Shown here piece by piece: positions 16,745 to 25,388 of a stretch of DNA of 64,000 bases. Source of the stretch: Kaustia mangrovi. Lineage in GTDB: Bacteria > Pseudomonadota > Alphaproteobacteria > Rhizobiales > Im1. The stretch covers positions 3,896,501-3,960,500 of the forward strand of contig NZ_CP058214.1 of assembly GCF_015482775.1 (NCBI RefSeq), written 5' to 3'. The position numbers were made by a program, and so were the translations under genes. Each line of letters begins with the position of its first letter. The first letter of the stretch is position 1. The notes beneath the pieces are model-generated. The model did no database searches and was not told where the DNA came from. It was given only the letters and a program-made list of their open reading frames with translations.

Positions 16745-17091
16745 CGCAAGACGATCCCGTCTCAACCGTCATCCAATTCGCGGCGGCTCGCGAGCGCGCC
16801 CTTCGCGCGAAGCACGGTTTAGAGGCTCCGGCCTTTTTGTCTCCGGAAGAGGCGCGAGCCCATCAAGCAAAACGCCGCACGTACAATGCCTTCGACAACA
16901 TCGACGGTCTATTGGAGAGGACGCTGGCCGCGACGCAGCGAGAAGGCTGGCCCGACGGTGACCTTACCGTCGGGCTCCGCATCGTGCTCGACAAGATCCG
17001 CGCCTTCGAGGACGAGAACGTGGCCTGTCTCGTGCTCCTGCTAGTCCTTTCTGCTGACAATCTGGCGGAGGCGCTCGATGGCTCCCTTTAA
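16741..17091 (+). CDS. Hypothetical early protein
   Basis: 116 aa, no family recognised. The N-terminus is polar (VIQFAAARERALRAKHGLEA), while the C-terminal 40 residues are amphipathic to hydrophobic (AFEDENVACLVLLLVLSADN). ATGA overlap with the preceding gene. Its last 51 bases overlap the 3' end of the opposing gene at 17041-17301. Confidence 0.55.
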   Translation: MTQDDPVSTVIQFAAARERALRAKHGLEAPAFLSPEEARAHQAKRRTYNAFDNIDGLLERTLAATQREGWPDGDLTVGLRIVLDKIRAFEDENVACLVLLLVLSADNLAEALDGSL

Positions 17092-17301
17092 GATCTCGCC
17101 GCGCAACATCGGGTTTTGCGGCCGCTCGGATGCCTGGTCCTCCATCCGCGCGATGATGGTGTCGACCGTTACGGGTGACCCTTGCTCCAACAGCGTCACT
17201 ACTGCGTCGGCCAGCGGGTATCGCCATAAATTTTCTTTTCTCTGGAGAGCATTGTCGAACTGCCTGGCAAGCTCTTCGGCCTTCCTTTTCGCATCGTTCA
17301 T
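17041..17301 (-). CDS. Hypothetical small protein on the opposite strand of the early region
   Basis: 86 aa, charged and helical (starts MNDAKRKAEELARQFDNALQ; ends GAIERLRQIVSRKD). GGGGAAA precedes the ATG at 17301. It converges on the early operon and diverges from the ParB-like gene, so it needs its own promoter in the 17302-17427 gap and could be expressed in the lysogen. Function unknown. Confidence 0.6.
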   Translation of the reverse strand: MNDAKRKAEELARQFDNALQRKENLWRYPLADAVVTLLEQGSPVTVDTIIARMEDQASERPQNPMLRGEILKGAIERLRQIVSRKD

Positions 17302-17427
17302 GTCCGTTTTCCCCGACTCGGTTGGTAGCGCTCCGAGTGTAGGGGGCGGCGCGTCCGCGGCCCATCCCCTCATGCCTCCCGACCGGGCTGCGGGCGCGCC
17401 ATGTCTCATCGTCAATGGAGGTTCTCG

Positions 17428-18237
17428 TTGAAGGACGGTTTCCGGACCATACCGCTCGACCGGATCGAGGTTCCCGAACGGCTGCGGGCAGTCGACGAGG
17501 ACCATGCGCTCGTGATCTCCACGTCGGTGGCCGAGCACGGTCTCCTCAACCCGATCACGGTGCAGGGCACGGCCGACGGCTACCGGCTGCTCGCGGGCGC
17601 ACACAGGCTGCGCGCCGTCGAGCTGCTGGACTGGCGCGAGGTCGATGCGTTCGTGACGAGCGCCGACGGCGAGGAAACCCTGCTGATCGAGATCGCGGAG
17701 AACCTGCACCGCAACGAGCTGTCCGCCCTGGAGCGCGCCATCTTCGTGATGAAGTACCGCGAGACCTGGGAGCGCAAGCACGGGAAAATCAACGCCAAGG
17801 GCGGGCGGCCGAAAAACCGGGTCAACCTGACCCAGTTTCTCAAGGAGCATCTGGGAAGCGGCTTCAAGGCGCATGTTGCCGAGCGGCTGGGCCTCAGCGA
17901 GAGCGCGATCAAGCGCGCGCAGTATATCGGCGCGCGCCTCCGTCCCGAACTGCGCCAGGCACTGGCTGGGACGGAGCACGCAGACAATCAGAGCCTGCTC
18001 AAGAAGCTGGCGGCGCTGGAGCCCGATGCGCAGCGCACGGTGGCGAAGTCTTATGCCGCCGAGCCCGACATCAAGGCCGCGCTGGCCCATGTCTCCGGCC
18101 GCCCCCGCGAAAAGACCGACGACCCGCTCGCGAAGCTCAAGCGGCACTGGCGCCATGCGCCGACCGCCACGAAGCGGGCCTTTCTGGAGCAGCTTGCCGA
18201 GAGCGGCGAGCTCAACGATCTGATCGGGGAGCTCTAA
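17428..18237 (+). CDS. ParB/KorB-type nuclease-domain protein
   Basis: 269 aa from a TTG start with GGAGG six bases upstream; an ATG at 17401 without a ribosome site would add 9 residues. N-terminal ParB/Sulfiredoxin-fold domain (about 5-95): IPLDRIEVPERLRA, EHGLLNPITVQ, RLLAGAHRLRAVELLGW-like (here LLDWREV) and the ENLHRNELSALERA box. A central helix-turn-helix (about 140-175: VAERLGLSESAIKRAQYI) follows. ParB-like genes are frequent just upstream of MuA in alphaproteobacterial Mu-like phages. A role in regulating replication or transposition is inferred; no ParA partner is present. Confidence 0.82.
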   Translation: MKDGFRTIPLDRIEVPERLRAVDEDHALVISTSVAEHGLLNPITVQGTADGYRLLAGAHRLRAVELLDWREVDAFVTSADGEETLLIEIAENLHRNELSALERAIFVMKYRETWERKHGKINAKGGRPKNRVNLTQFLKEHLGSGFKAHVAERLGLSESAIKRAQYIGARLRPELRQALAGTEHADNQSLLKKLAALEPDAQRTVAKSYAAEPDIKAALAHVSGRPREKTDDPLAKLKRHWRHAPTATKRAFLEQLAESGELNDLIGEL

Positions 18238-18702
18238 ATGGCACGGGACCGCCGCGACAGGGGCACGCTGGACCTGCTCTCCTGGGAGCCGCCCGAACTG
18301 GTGCATCGCTTCGACGAGAAGCGGGTCCGGTCGTCCTCCATGCGCGCGCGGATCGCCCAGGCGGTCTCGGAGACCTGCAAGGAAAGCGGCCGGACGCGGG
18401 ATGAGATCGCGGAGGCCATGAGCGCCTGGCTCGGCGAAGAGGTCAGCCGGGCGATGCTCGATGCTTATGCGAGCCCGGCGCGGGAGGCCCACACCATCTC
18501 CTATCTGCGCCTTCTGGCGCTGGTGCATGTCACCGGCGATATCCGCCTGCTCCAGATGGGCGCAGAGATCTTCGGGCAATCCGTCATCGAGGACCGGTGG
18601 CTGCCCTGGGTGGAGGTCGGGCAACTCGCCGACCGGCGGGACGAGATCAATGGCGCGTTCGATGCGGCACGGCGTGCGGCCAGGCGGGGGGTGCGCGGAT
18701 GA
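18238..18702 (+). CDS. Hypothetical early protein upstream of MuA
   Basis: 154 aa, no named domain recognised. A central segment (RARIAQAVSETCKESGRTRDEIAEAMSAWLG-type composition) looks like a helix-turn-helix and may bind DNA. Begins two bases after the ParB-like stop and overlaps the transposase start by 4 bases (ATGA), so it is co-translated with MuA. Confidence 0.6.
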   Translation: MARDRRDRGTLDLLSWEPPELVHRFDEKRVRSSSMRARIAQAVSETCKESGRTRDEIAEAMSAWLGEEVSRAMLDAYASPAREAHTISYLRLLALVHVTGDIRLLQMGAEIFGQSVIEDRWLPWVEVGQLADRRDEINGAFDAARRAARRGVRG

Positions 18703-20699
18703 TGCGATCGACGCTCACACAGGAATGGTACACGGCGGCGGAGCTGGCGGCGTTGAGGCTGCCGGGGATGCCGCACACCAAGGCTGGCATACTCTATAAG
18801 GCGAAGCACGACGGCTGGACCTCCGACGAGCGGCAATGGTCCGACGACAATCCCCACGGCGTCTGGCGCAAGCGCTCGGGCCGGGGCGGTGGAGTCGAAC
18901 TGCATTTCTCGGCCCTCCCGGCCCGTGCCCGTGCTCGTGTGGCGCGGATGTACTCGACCGGCCCCACGGTCGTGCAGCCCGAGCGGCCGGCGCAGTCGAC
19001 GCAAGACCTGTGGGACCGGTGGGAGGCGCTGTCAGACCACCGGCGCAATAAGGCCCTGGAGAAGCTCGCTATTATCGAGCAGGTGCGCTCGCTGGAGGCC
19101 GCAGGGACAGCGAAGGAACTGGCGATCGACCTCGTCTGCGAGCCGCAGGGGATCGCGTCGAGCACCTATTGGGGATGGGAGAGGCGGATTGCCGGCGCAC
19201 CGCGAGGCGACTGGGCGCCGCTGCTCGCCGACCAGCGCGTCGGGCGCACGGCGACGGCGGCCTGCCACCCGCAGGCCTGGGACATGATCAAGGCGGATTA
19301 TCTGCGCCCGGAGCAGCCCGCCTTTTCTGCTTGCTACCGGCGCATGACGGACGCGGCTGCCGAGCACGGCTGGTCGCCTATCCCGTCGGAGAAGACACTC
19401 AAGCGCCGTCTCGAGCGCGAGGTGCCGCGCGGGGCGCGGGTGCTGGCGCGCGGTGGGCGCGACGCGGCGTCGAAGATCCTCCCCGCCCAGACGCGCGACC
19501 GTTCCGTCTTCCACGCCATGGAAGCGGTGAATGGGGACGGGCACACATTCGATGTCTTCGTGCGCTGGCCTGATGGCGAGGTGAGACGGCCGGTCATGGT
19601 GGCCTTCCAGGACCTCTATTCCGGGATGATCGTCGGCCACCGGATCGAGCGTTCGGAAAGCTGGCCGCTCGTGCGCGCCGCCTTTGCCGACATGATGGAG
19701 AGCTTCGGGATCCCCGAGCACTGCTATCTCGACAATGGCCGGGCCTTCGCCTCGAAGATGATGACCGGGCGCATAAAGACCCGCTTCCGGTTCAAGATCC
19801 GGGAAGACGAGCCGGAGGGCCTGCTGACCAGGCTCGGCGTCCAGGTCCATTGGACCACGCCCTATCACGGCCAGGCCAAGCCGATCGAGCGGGCCTTCCG
19901 CGATCTCTGCGAGGAGGTGGCCAAGCATCCCGCCTGCGCCGGCGCCTATACCGGCAACAAGCCGGACGCCAAGCCCGCCAACTACGGATCGAAGGCCATT
20001 CCCTTTGAGGACTTCCGGGCCCTCGTGGCGAAGGAAATCGCCCGGCACAACAATCGCATTGGCCGCCGCACGGGAACCGCGCGGGGCCGCTCCTTCGCGC
20101 AGACCTTTGCGGAGAGCCTCGCGGCACCTGACACCATTGTCACGCGCGCCGTGCCGCAGCAACTGCGCCTCATGCTGATGGCAGCGGAGGGCGTGACCGC
20201 GCGCAAGCCCTCGGGAGAAATCCACCTTGGGCAGAACCGCTATTGGGCGGAGCCGCTCGTCGAGGTCGCCGGCCGCAAAGTGATCGTGCGCTTCGATCCG
20301 CAAGATCTTCTGCAGAACGTCGCGGTCTACAGCCTCGATGGCCGCTTCATCGCCGAGGCCGTGTGCATCGATGCGAGCGGATACAACAACATGGACGAGG
20401 CGCGCAAGCAGGCGCGTCTGAACCGCCAGTGGCTCAAGGCACAGCGCGAGCTGCTGGACCTCGAACGGCGAATGACGATCGATCAGGTGGCGAGGCTTCT
20501 GCCGGATGCAGAACCGGCCCAGGCGCCGGAGCGGCCGCGCGTGGTGCGCATGGTGGCCAACGGGACGACCGGCCAGGCCGAGCCTGTGGAAGAGATGACC
20601 GCCGAGCGGACGGCGCAGAGTTTCGGGAAGGCGGTTCGCGCGGCGGCCGACGCGGCCGACGTGCTCGCCTTTCCCGGAAAAGAAAGGGACGCCGGGTGA
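18699..20699 (+). CDS. Mu-type DDE transposase (MuA)
   Basis: Catalyses cutting and strand transfer at the phage ends; 666 aa, close to Mu A (663). Domains: N-terminal Mu DNA-binding winged helix (about 5-75; EWYTAAELAALRLPGMPHTK), end-binding helical region (about 100-260), RNase-H-like DDE core with Asp280 (NGDGHTFDVF), Asp345 (CYLDNGRA) and Glu397 (KPIERAF), then the Mu-type C-terminal barrel (VIVRFDPQDLLQNVAVYSLDGRF) and a MuB-contacting tail. Expected to bind the GGACAC-type sites at both ends. Confidence 0.96.
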   Translation: MMRSTLTQEWYTAAELAALRLPGMPHTKAGILYKAKHDGWTSDERQWSDDNPHGVWRKRSGRGGGVELHFSALPARARARVARMYSTGPTVVQPERPAQSTQDLWDRWEALSDHRRNKALEKLAIIEQVRSLEAAGTAKELAIDLVCEPQGIASSTYWGWERRIAGAPRGDWAPLLADQRVGRTATAACHPQAWDMIKADYLRPEQPAFSACYRRMTDAAAEHGWSPIPSEKTLKRRLEREVPRGARVLARGGRDAASKILPAQTRDRSVFHAMEAVNGDGHTFDVFVRWPDGEVRRPVMVAFQDLYSGMIVGHRIERSESWPLVRAAFADMMESFGIPEHCYLDNGRAFASKMMTGRIKTRFRFKIREDEPEGLLTRLGVQVHWTTPYHGQAKPIERAFRDLCEEVAKHPACAGAYTGNKPDAKPANYGSKAIPFEDFRALVAKEIARHNNRIGRRTGTARGRSFAQTFAESLAAPDTIVTRAVPQQLRLMLMAAEGVTARKPSGEIHLGQNRYWAEPLVEVAGRKVIVRFDPQDLLQNVAVYSLDGRFIAEAVCIDASGYNNMDEARKQARLNRQWLKAQRELLDLERRMTIDQVARLLPDAEPAQAPERPRVVRMVANGTTGQAEPVEEMTAERTAQSFGKAVRAAADAADVLAFPGKERDAG

Positions 20700-20741
20700 A
20701 CGGCGCCCCAAAGAAGGCAGCTTAAGCAAGGGAAAACTCAC

Positions 20742-21740
20742 ATGACGGCAACGAAAACGCAAGAGTGGCCAGCGCCCCGATACGCGCCCGAAATCGGGGA
20801 CGACGACCTCAAGATTTGGGGCGATCTCACGCAACGCATGGCCGAGATCGCGGCGCGCTATGGCTGGTCGAAATCGGAGGTTGCGCGCCGGTCGGGCATC
20901 GCCACCGGTACGCTGTCGCAATGGTATGACGGCAATTATGCCGGTTCCTTCGCCAATGTCTCGGCGAAGGTCTCCCGCTGGCTCGACAGCGTCGCGGAGG
21001 TCGCCGCGACGGCGGCGCGGATCCCCAGGGCGCCCGGCTATGTGGCCACGCCGACCTCGCGCGAGCTTTCCGACATGCTGCTCTATGCGCAGACGCTCGG
21101 CGAGATGGCGGTGGTGACGCTCGGCGCCGGCATGGGCAAGACCATGACGGCACGCCACTATGTGGAGACTAGGCCGCACGCCTTTCTCGTAACCATGCGC
21201 CCGACTACCTCGTCGGTACACGGCATGCTGGTCGAGCTCTCCCGGGCGCTCGACGTCAATGAGAGCAATCCCGGCCGGCTAGACAGGGCGCTCGGCGAGA
21301 AGCTGCGCCGCAACGGCCGCGACACGCTTTTGATCGTTGACGAGGCGCAGAACCTCTCCGACCAGGCTGTCAACGAGTTGCGCTACTTCCTCGACGAATA
21401 TGGCTGCGGGATTGCCCTCCTGGGCAATGAAGAATTGTACGGGCGCTTCGGCGGGCACAAGGCGGTGCCGGCCTATGCGCAGATACACGGGCGCATAGGC
21501 AAGCGGATGCGCCGACTCCAGCCGCTCGCGGGCGATGTCGACGATCTCATCGCCGCCTGGGGGATCGAGGACGAGAAAGTCGCGAAGGTGGCCCGCGCGC
21601 TTGGCCGCAAGCCCGGCGCGCTCCGCCAGATCACCAAGACCCTGCAACTCGCCGGCATGTATGCGGCCGGCGAGGACCGGACGGTGACGGTGGCGGACAT
21701 AAAGGCCGCCTGGGCGGACCGCGGCGAAGAGGAGCTTTGA
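20742..21740 (+). CDS. Transposition target-selection ATPase (MuB)
   Basis: AAA+ ATPase delivering target DNA to the transpososome and protecting phage DNA from self-insertion; 332 aa (Mu B is 312). N-terminal helix-turn-helix (about 30-65: WSKSEVARRSGIATGTLSQW), Walker A GAGMGKT at 128-134, Walker B LLIVDEA ending near 202, C-terminal helical domain from about 250. Follows MuA after 42 bases. Confidence 0.93.
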   Translation: MTATKTQEWPAPRYAPEIGDDDLKIWGDLTQRMAEIAARYGWSKSEVARRSGIATGTLSQWYDGNYAGSFANVSAKVSRWLDSVAEVAATAARIPRAPGYVATPTSRELSDMLLYAQTLGEMAVVTLGAGMGKTMTARHYVETRPHAFLVTMRPTTSSVHGMLVELSRALDVNESNPGRLDRALGEKLRRNGRDTLLIVDEAQNLSDQAVNELRYFLDEYGCGIALLGNEELYGRFGGHKAVPAYAQIHGRIGKRMRRLQPLAGDVDDLIAAWGIEDEKVAKVARALGRKPGALRQITKTLQLAGMYAAGEDRTVTVADIKAAWADRGEEEL

Positions 21741-21741
21741 C

Positions 21742-21981
21742 ATGCTGAGCCACGCTCTCGAGGCCCTGCGCGACCGGTTTCGCGACTACGAACAGGACGG
21801 CATGGCGATGGAGCCGGAGGCCGTCCGCACCGTCGTCGCCTCGCTCACGGCCTTTCAAGTCGAAGCCCGGAACATGGAGGAGACGCTCGCCATGTTCCGG
21901 GGCGAGCGCGGTCATGTGCTGCCGTTCCCCGGACAGCGGGCGGCAGCGCGGTCCACGGGAGGAGGCGACGATGCAGCCTGA
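21742..21981 (+). CDS. Hypothetical early protein
   Basis: 79 aa, helical, no recognised domain (MLSHALEALRDRFRDYEQDG). Starts one base after the MuB stop and overlaps the DnaA-domain gene by 11 bases. Confidence 0.55.
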   Translation: MLSHALEALRDRFRDYEQDGMAMEPEAVRTVVASLTAFQVEARNMEETLAMFRGERGHVLPFPGQRAAARSTGGGDDAA

Positions 21982-22654
21982 ACCGATCACCTGCCGGCTG
22001 ATCGTGGAGGCCGTCGCGGAGTATTACGGCCTCTCGGTCGTCGATCTCCTGTCGCACCGCCGGCCGCAAAGGGTTTCGCGGGCGCGGCAGGTCGCCATGT
22101 GGGCCGCGAAGCGCCTAACGACACGGTCCCTCACCGATATCGGCCGGTTTGTCGGCGGTCGCGATCACGCCACCGTCTCGCATGCCGTGCGCGTCGTCGA
22201 CGAGCTGCGCGAGCGCGATGCCGACTTCCGGCAACAGACCGACGATGTGGTCCTGGCCGTGGAGGCCACGGCGCGGACGCTGGCACGGTTTCATGCGAAC
22301 GGGCCGGAGGACGTCGATCCCGTCGCCGTTGCAAGGCGGATCCTCGCCACGCCGCGTGGCGTGCCCATTGTGTCGATCCCCGAGATCACGGCGCTCGCCA
22401 GTGCGGTGTCCGCGCAGGAGTTGACAGACAGCTCCAAGATGATGACCGGCCCCATGAAGAGGTTCCGGTCCGAGCCTCGGGACAGGGAATCCGAATTCGA
22501 TCTCTACCGCGCTGTGGCTGAGGTGCTCGAGGCCGACCGCGACCTCAAGCAGGCGCAATGGACCCATGGGGAGCGCGGCGCTCAAGCACGCCTCGACCGG
22601 GCCTTGAAGGCCCTTCGCGAGAATTTCGAAAGGGAGACTGCATATGTCGACTGA
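21971..22654 (+). CDS. Protein with stand-alone DnaA domain IV (DnaA-box-binding fold)
   Basis: 227 aa. Residues 10-80 match the C-terminal DNA-binding domain of DnaA: VAEYYGLSVVDLLSHRR, ARQVAMWAAKRLT and the DnaA signature GGRDHATVSHA (62-72), the part that reads DnaA boxes. There is no AAA+ ATPase domain. The remaining 145 residues are a helical region of unknown role. GGAGG precedes the start. It could compete with or mimic host DnaA at DnaA boxes, or mark phage sites for replication; inference only. Confidence 0.85.
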   Translation: MQPEPITCRLIVEAVAEYYGLSVVDLLSHRRPQRVSRARQVAMWAAKRLTTRSLTDIGRFVGGRDHATVSHAVRVVDELRERDADFRQQTDDVVLAVEATARTLARFHANGPEDVDPVAVARRILATPRGVPIVSIPEITALASAVSAQELTDSSKMMTGPMKRFRSEPRDRESEFDLYRAVAEVLEADRDLKQAQWTHGERGAQARLDRALKALRENFERETAYVD

Positions 22655-23297
22655 AACCACCACAACACCGGCCGACGACGGCACCGTCATGGTGTCCGGC
22701 AAGGCCTACATGCCCGACGCCAAGGGCGCGCTCGTGCCGGTGGAGACCATCAAGCCCGCCGTGAAGCTCGAGGACGAGCTGGTGCGCAAGATCCACGGCT
22801 ACGCCGCCGAGCTCTCCGCACAGATCGCGCGCTTCAAGGGGCATTGCTTCGAGGATCTCGGCAGCTTCGAGGCGCTGCTCGCCCAGGAATACGGCGCGAC
22901 GAAGGGCGGCGTGAAGGGCAACAAGTCCTTCATGACCTTCGACGGTACCAGGAAGGTGTCGGTCCAGGTCTCCGACCTCATCGAGTTCGGCCCGCAGCTC
23001 CAGGTCGCCAAAAGCCTTGTCGACGAGTGCCTGGCGGAATGGTCGGAAGATGCGCGCAGCGAGATCCGCGCCATCGTCACGCGCGCCTTCAATGTCGACA
23101 AGGAGGGCCAGATCAACCGGGCGGAGCTCTTCATGCTGCTTCGGATGGAGATCGAGGACGCCCGCTGGCAGCAGGCCATGCAGGCGATCCGCGACGCGAT
23201 CCGCGTCGTCGGCTCCAAGGTCTATATCCGCTTCTACGAGCGGGACCGGCCGGACGATCAGTGGCGCGCCATCACCATCGACCTTGCCAAGGCGTGA
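22644..23297 (+). CDS. DUF3164 family early phage protein
   Basis: 217 aa, matching the DUF3164 family found in the early region of many Mu-like phages (YMPDAKGALVPVETIKP N-terminus; central FMTFDGTRKVSVQVSD; C-terminal MQAIRDAIRVVGSKVYIRFY). The molecular function is not established. AGGGAG lies ahead of the ATG, which overlaps the previous gene by 11 bases. Confidence 0.82.
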   Translation: MSTETTTTPADDGTVMVSGKAYMPDAKGALVPVETIKPAVKLEDELVRKIHGYAAELSAQIARFKGHCFEDLGSFEALLAQEYGATKGGVKGNKSFMTFDGTRKVSVQVSDLIEFGPQLQVAKSLVDECLAEWSEDARSEIRAIVTRAFNVDKEGQINRAELFMLLRMEIEDARWQQAMQAIRDAIRVVGSKVYIRFYERDRPDDQWRAITIDLAKA

Positions 23298-23308
23298 GGG
23301 AGGCGGCG

Positions 23309-23593
23309 ATGACGGACGCAACCACACGGCTCGAGGGCCTGGTCGATCGGCTGGAAAGCCGTCTCGCCCAGGTGCCCGAGCTCAACGACTACAGCGACTG
23401 GCCCAAGGTGAAGGCGGCAACGGCGGAGATCGTCGACGAGTTCGCCCGCGACGACGGTGCGCGGTATCGCGAGACGGGATCGGAGCATGTCTTTCGCATG
23501 GCCGGCTTCTCCGCGTCCAGCACATCGTCGCAACTGGGCGCGCTCAGGAACTGGTGCGCCGGAGCGCGGCGCAGGCTCGGGAGGGATGGGTGA
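23309..23593 (+). CDS. Hypothetical early protein
   Basis: 94 aa, no recognised domain. GGGAGG precedes the start; stop and next start share a base (TGATG). Polar, with a leucine-spaced N-terminal helix (LEGLVDRLESRLAQVPEL). Confidence 0.6.
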   Translation: MTDATTRLEGLVDRLESRLAQVPELNDYSDWPKVKAATAEIVDEFARDDGARYRETGSEHVFRMAGFSASSTSSQLGALRNWCAGARRRLGRDG

Positions 23594-23814
23594 TGGCACA
23601 GTTCCAGTCCCTCACGAATTGGTCGCCGAAGCGCGCGCACAGCTTCTCGATGCGGCGTGTTGAGAAGATCAAGCACCTGCTGACCGAGATCGGCGGCTGC
23701 TATGGCGATGTCGACGAGTGCGTCGTCAGCGAGTGCGACCGGCTGATCGACGGCGCGTTCGAGGAGCTCGAGGCGCATCTCGCCGACGCGCTCGCGGAAG
23801 GGAGGTCGCTGTGA
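23593..23814 (+). CDS. Hypothetical early protein
   Basis: 73 aa, no recognised domain; basic N-terminus (SPKRAHSFSMRRVEKIKHLL) and acidic helical C-terminus. Overlaps its neighbours at TGATG and GTGA junctions. Confidence 0.55.
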   Translation: MAQFQSLTNWSPKRAHSFSMRRVEKIKHLLTEIGGCYGDVDECVVSECDRLIDGAFEELEAHLADALAEGRSL

Positions 23815-24086
23815 GCTATCCAGTCCCCGTCGAACTGATCGACCGTGCTCTGGAGGTCATTCGAGGCGAACTCGAAGCGATGGTCGAGGTCATTTGCGAA
23901 CTCAGGCAGGACGAACATGGCCAAATCGTTCCTGTTCCCGGATCGGCGACGCCCGACGAAGCCCGCCATGGGGAGAGTCTGCTCCAGCTCGTAAGGGACA
24001 TGGAGGCGGTGTCGGGTCGCTTCGCGGAGCATCAGAACCCGCAGTGGCTCGACGATCTCGTAGACGGCAAATGGAGCCTGTCATGA
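23811..24086 (+). CDS. Hypothetical early protein
   Basis: 91 aa from a GTG with GGGAGG upstream; acidic, helical (LIDRALEVIRGELEAMVEVI). No family recognised. Coupled to both neighbours by 4-base overlaps. Confidence 0.55.
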   Translation: MSYPVPVELIDRALEVIRGELEAMVEVICELRQDEHGQIVPVPGSATPDEARHGESLLQLVRDMEAVSGRFAEHQNPQWLDDLVDGKWSLS

Positions 24087-24295
24087 GTGCGTTCGATCGC
24101 CTTCCCGTCGAACGGCGCATCCAGGAGATCGAGGAAGCTCTCGCACGGGCGTTTTGCTCCGGCTCTTTCGAGATTGTGAACGAGGACGGGCAGCGATATC
24201 TGCGTCCGATCGTGCCAGGGGCGCACGGTCCCGACATCGTGCCGCTGCTCGACCTCTACCAGGCCGCACGCGAAATCGAGAGGTATCTCCCATGA
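24083..24295 (+). CDS. Hypothetical early protein
   Basis: 70 aa, no recognised domain (RRIQEIEEALARAFCSGSFE). ATGA overlaps at both ends place it in the coupled early block. Confidence 0.55.
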   Translation: MSAFDRLPVERRIQEIEEALARAFCSGSFEIVNEDGQRYLRPIVPGAHGPDIVPLLDLYQAAREIERYLP

Positions 24296-24729
24296 TGACC
24301 AGATTTGCCGTCTCCGTTTCGGCGCTCGCCATGCTCACCCTCGCTGCCGCTCCCGCGTCGGCCGAGACAGTGGGTGGGGAGCGCATCCGCATCGTCGACG
24401 GCGACACGATCGCGATCGGCGATCAGCGCATGCGGCTCCTCGACATCGATACGCCCGAGAGCAACAGCCCGCGCTGCGCCGTGGAGGAGGATCTCGGCCA
24501 CCTTGCGGCGGAGCGCCTTTCCCGGTTGATCGCCGACCGGCTGGTCGTGATCGACCGCTCGGGCACGCATGACCGGTGGGGCCGGCCTCTCGTGCATCTG
24601 ATCGTTGGCGACGAGGATGTCGGCAAGATCCTCATGCGCGAGGGGCTGGCGGTGCGCTGGGAGCCTGGACGCGAGGCCTGGGAAGCTCGCGCCCGGCATT
24701 GGTGCGGCGACGACTGGAGGCCGGAATGA
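24292..24729 (+). CDS. Secreted staphylococcal-nuclease-like (SNase) protein
   Basis: 145 aa. A Sec signal peptide (residues 1-24, ending PASA) precedes an SNc/thermonuclease domain: IRIVDGDTIAIGDQ, then RMRLLDIDTPES holding the catalytic Arg and Glu, and HDRWGRPLVHL holding the second catalytic Arg. Ca2+-dependent DNA/RNA cleavage in the periplasm is expected. An exported nuclease inside a coupled early block is unusual; it might degrade incoming DNA, a superinfection-exclusion or nutrient role. ATGA overlaps on both sides. Confidence 0.85.
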   Translation: MMTRFAVSVSALAMLTLAAAPASAETVGGERIRIVDGDTIAIGDQRMRLLDIDTPESNSPRCAVEEDLGHLAAERLSRLIADRLVVIDRSGTHDRWGRPLVHLIVGDEDVGKILMREGLAVRWEPGREAWEARARHWCGDDWRPE

Positions 24730-25388
24730 CCGCGACCGTCACCAAGGCGCAGATCGGCGCGATCCACGCGCTCAAGGCCCGCGCCGGCCTCGACGAGGAG
24801 GCCTATCGCGACATGCTGGAGACGCGCACGGGCAAGCGCTCGTCGACGGCGCTGTCGCGGGCGGAGGCGATCGCGGTGATCGACCATCTCAAGCTGGTTT
24901 CGAACCGGTCCGGAGATGGCGTCGAGACCGCTTCGAAGACCGCCCGAGGCGCGCAACGGCTCGACGGCCCCTATGCCGGGGTGTGCCGGGCGCTGTGGAT
25001 CTCCGCCTGGAATCTCGGGCTTGTCCGCGACCGGACCGACCGGGCGCTGGTGTCCTTCGTGCGCCGGCAGACCGGGATCGACCATCTCAACTGGGTCCGC
25101 GATCCAGCCGAGGGTCGCCAGGTGATCGAGGCGCTCAAAAGCTGGATCGCGCGCGGGGCCGATGTCGTGTGGGATCTGCCGGCGGCCGAGCTGCGCAGCC
25201 TGGACCTGTCGCTCACCCGCTGGCGCAAGATCGCCGTGGTCGATGCGCAGCGCCGGCGGCTCGATGCGCTTGGCCGGCCCGCGGATCTCCCTGTTTCATT
25301 CCACGACCTCAGCGACGCGGACCTGGACGATCTGGCCCGCGAGCTCGGCCGGGCGATCCGCCGGCCGGCCCGCCAGGGGAGCGCATGA
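24726..25388 (+). CDS. gemA: GemA-like early regulator (Mu gp16 family, DUF1018)
   Basis: 220 aa. The N-terminal half carries the GemA/gp16 pattern (KAQIGAIHALKARAGLDEEA, YRDMLETRTGKRSS, then LDGPYAGVCRALWISAWNLG). In Mu, GemA affects host gene expression and DNA supercoiling early after infection. Located between the nuclease and Mor, similar to Mu where gemA precedes mor. Confidence 0.82.
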   Translation: MTATVTKAQIGAIHALKARAGLDEEAYRDMLETRTGKRSSTALSRAEAIAVIDHLKLVSNRSGDGVETASKTARGAQRLDGPYAGVCRALWISAWNLGLVRDRTDRALVSFVRRQTGIDHLNWVRDPAEGRQVIEALKSWIARGADVVWDLPAAELRSLDLSLTRWRKIAVVDAQRRRLDALGRPADLPVSFHDLSDADLDDLARELGRAIRRPARQGSA

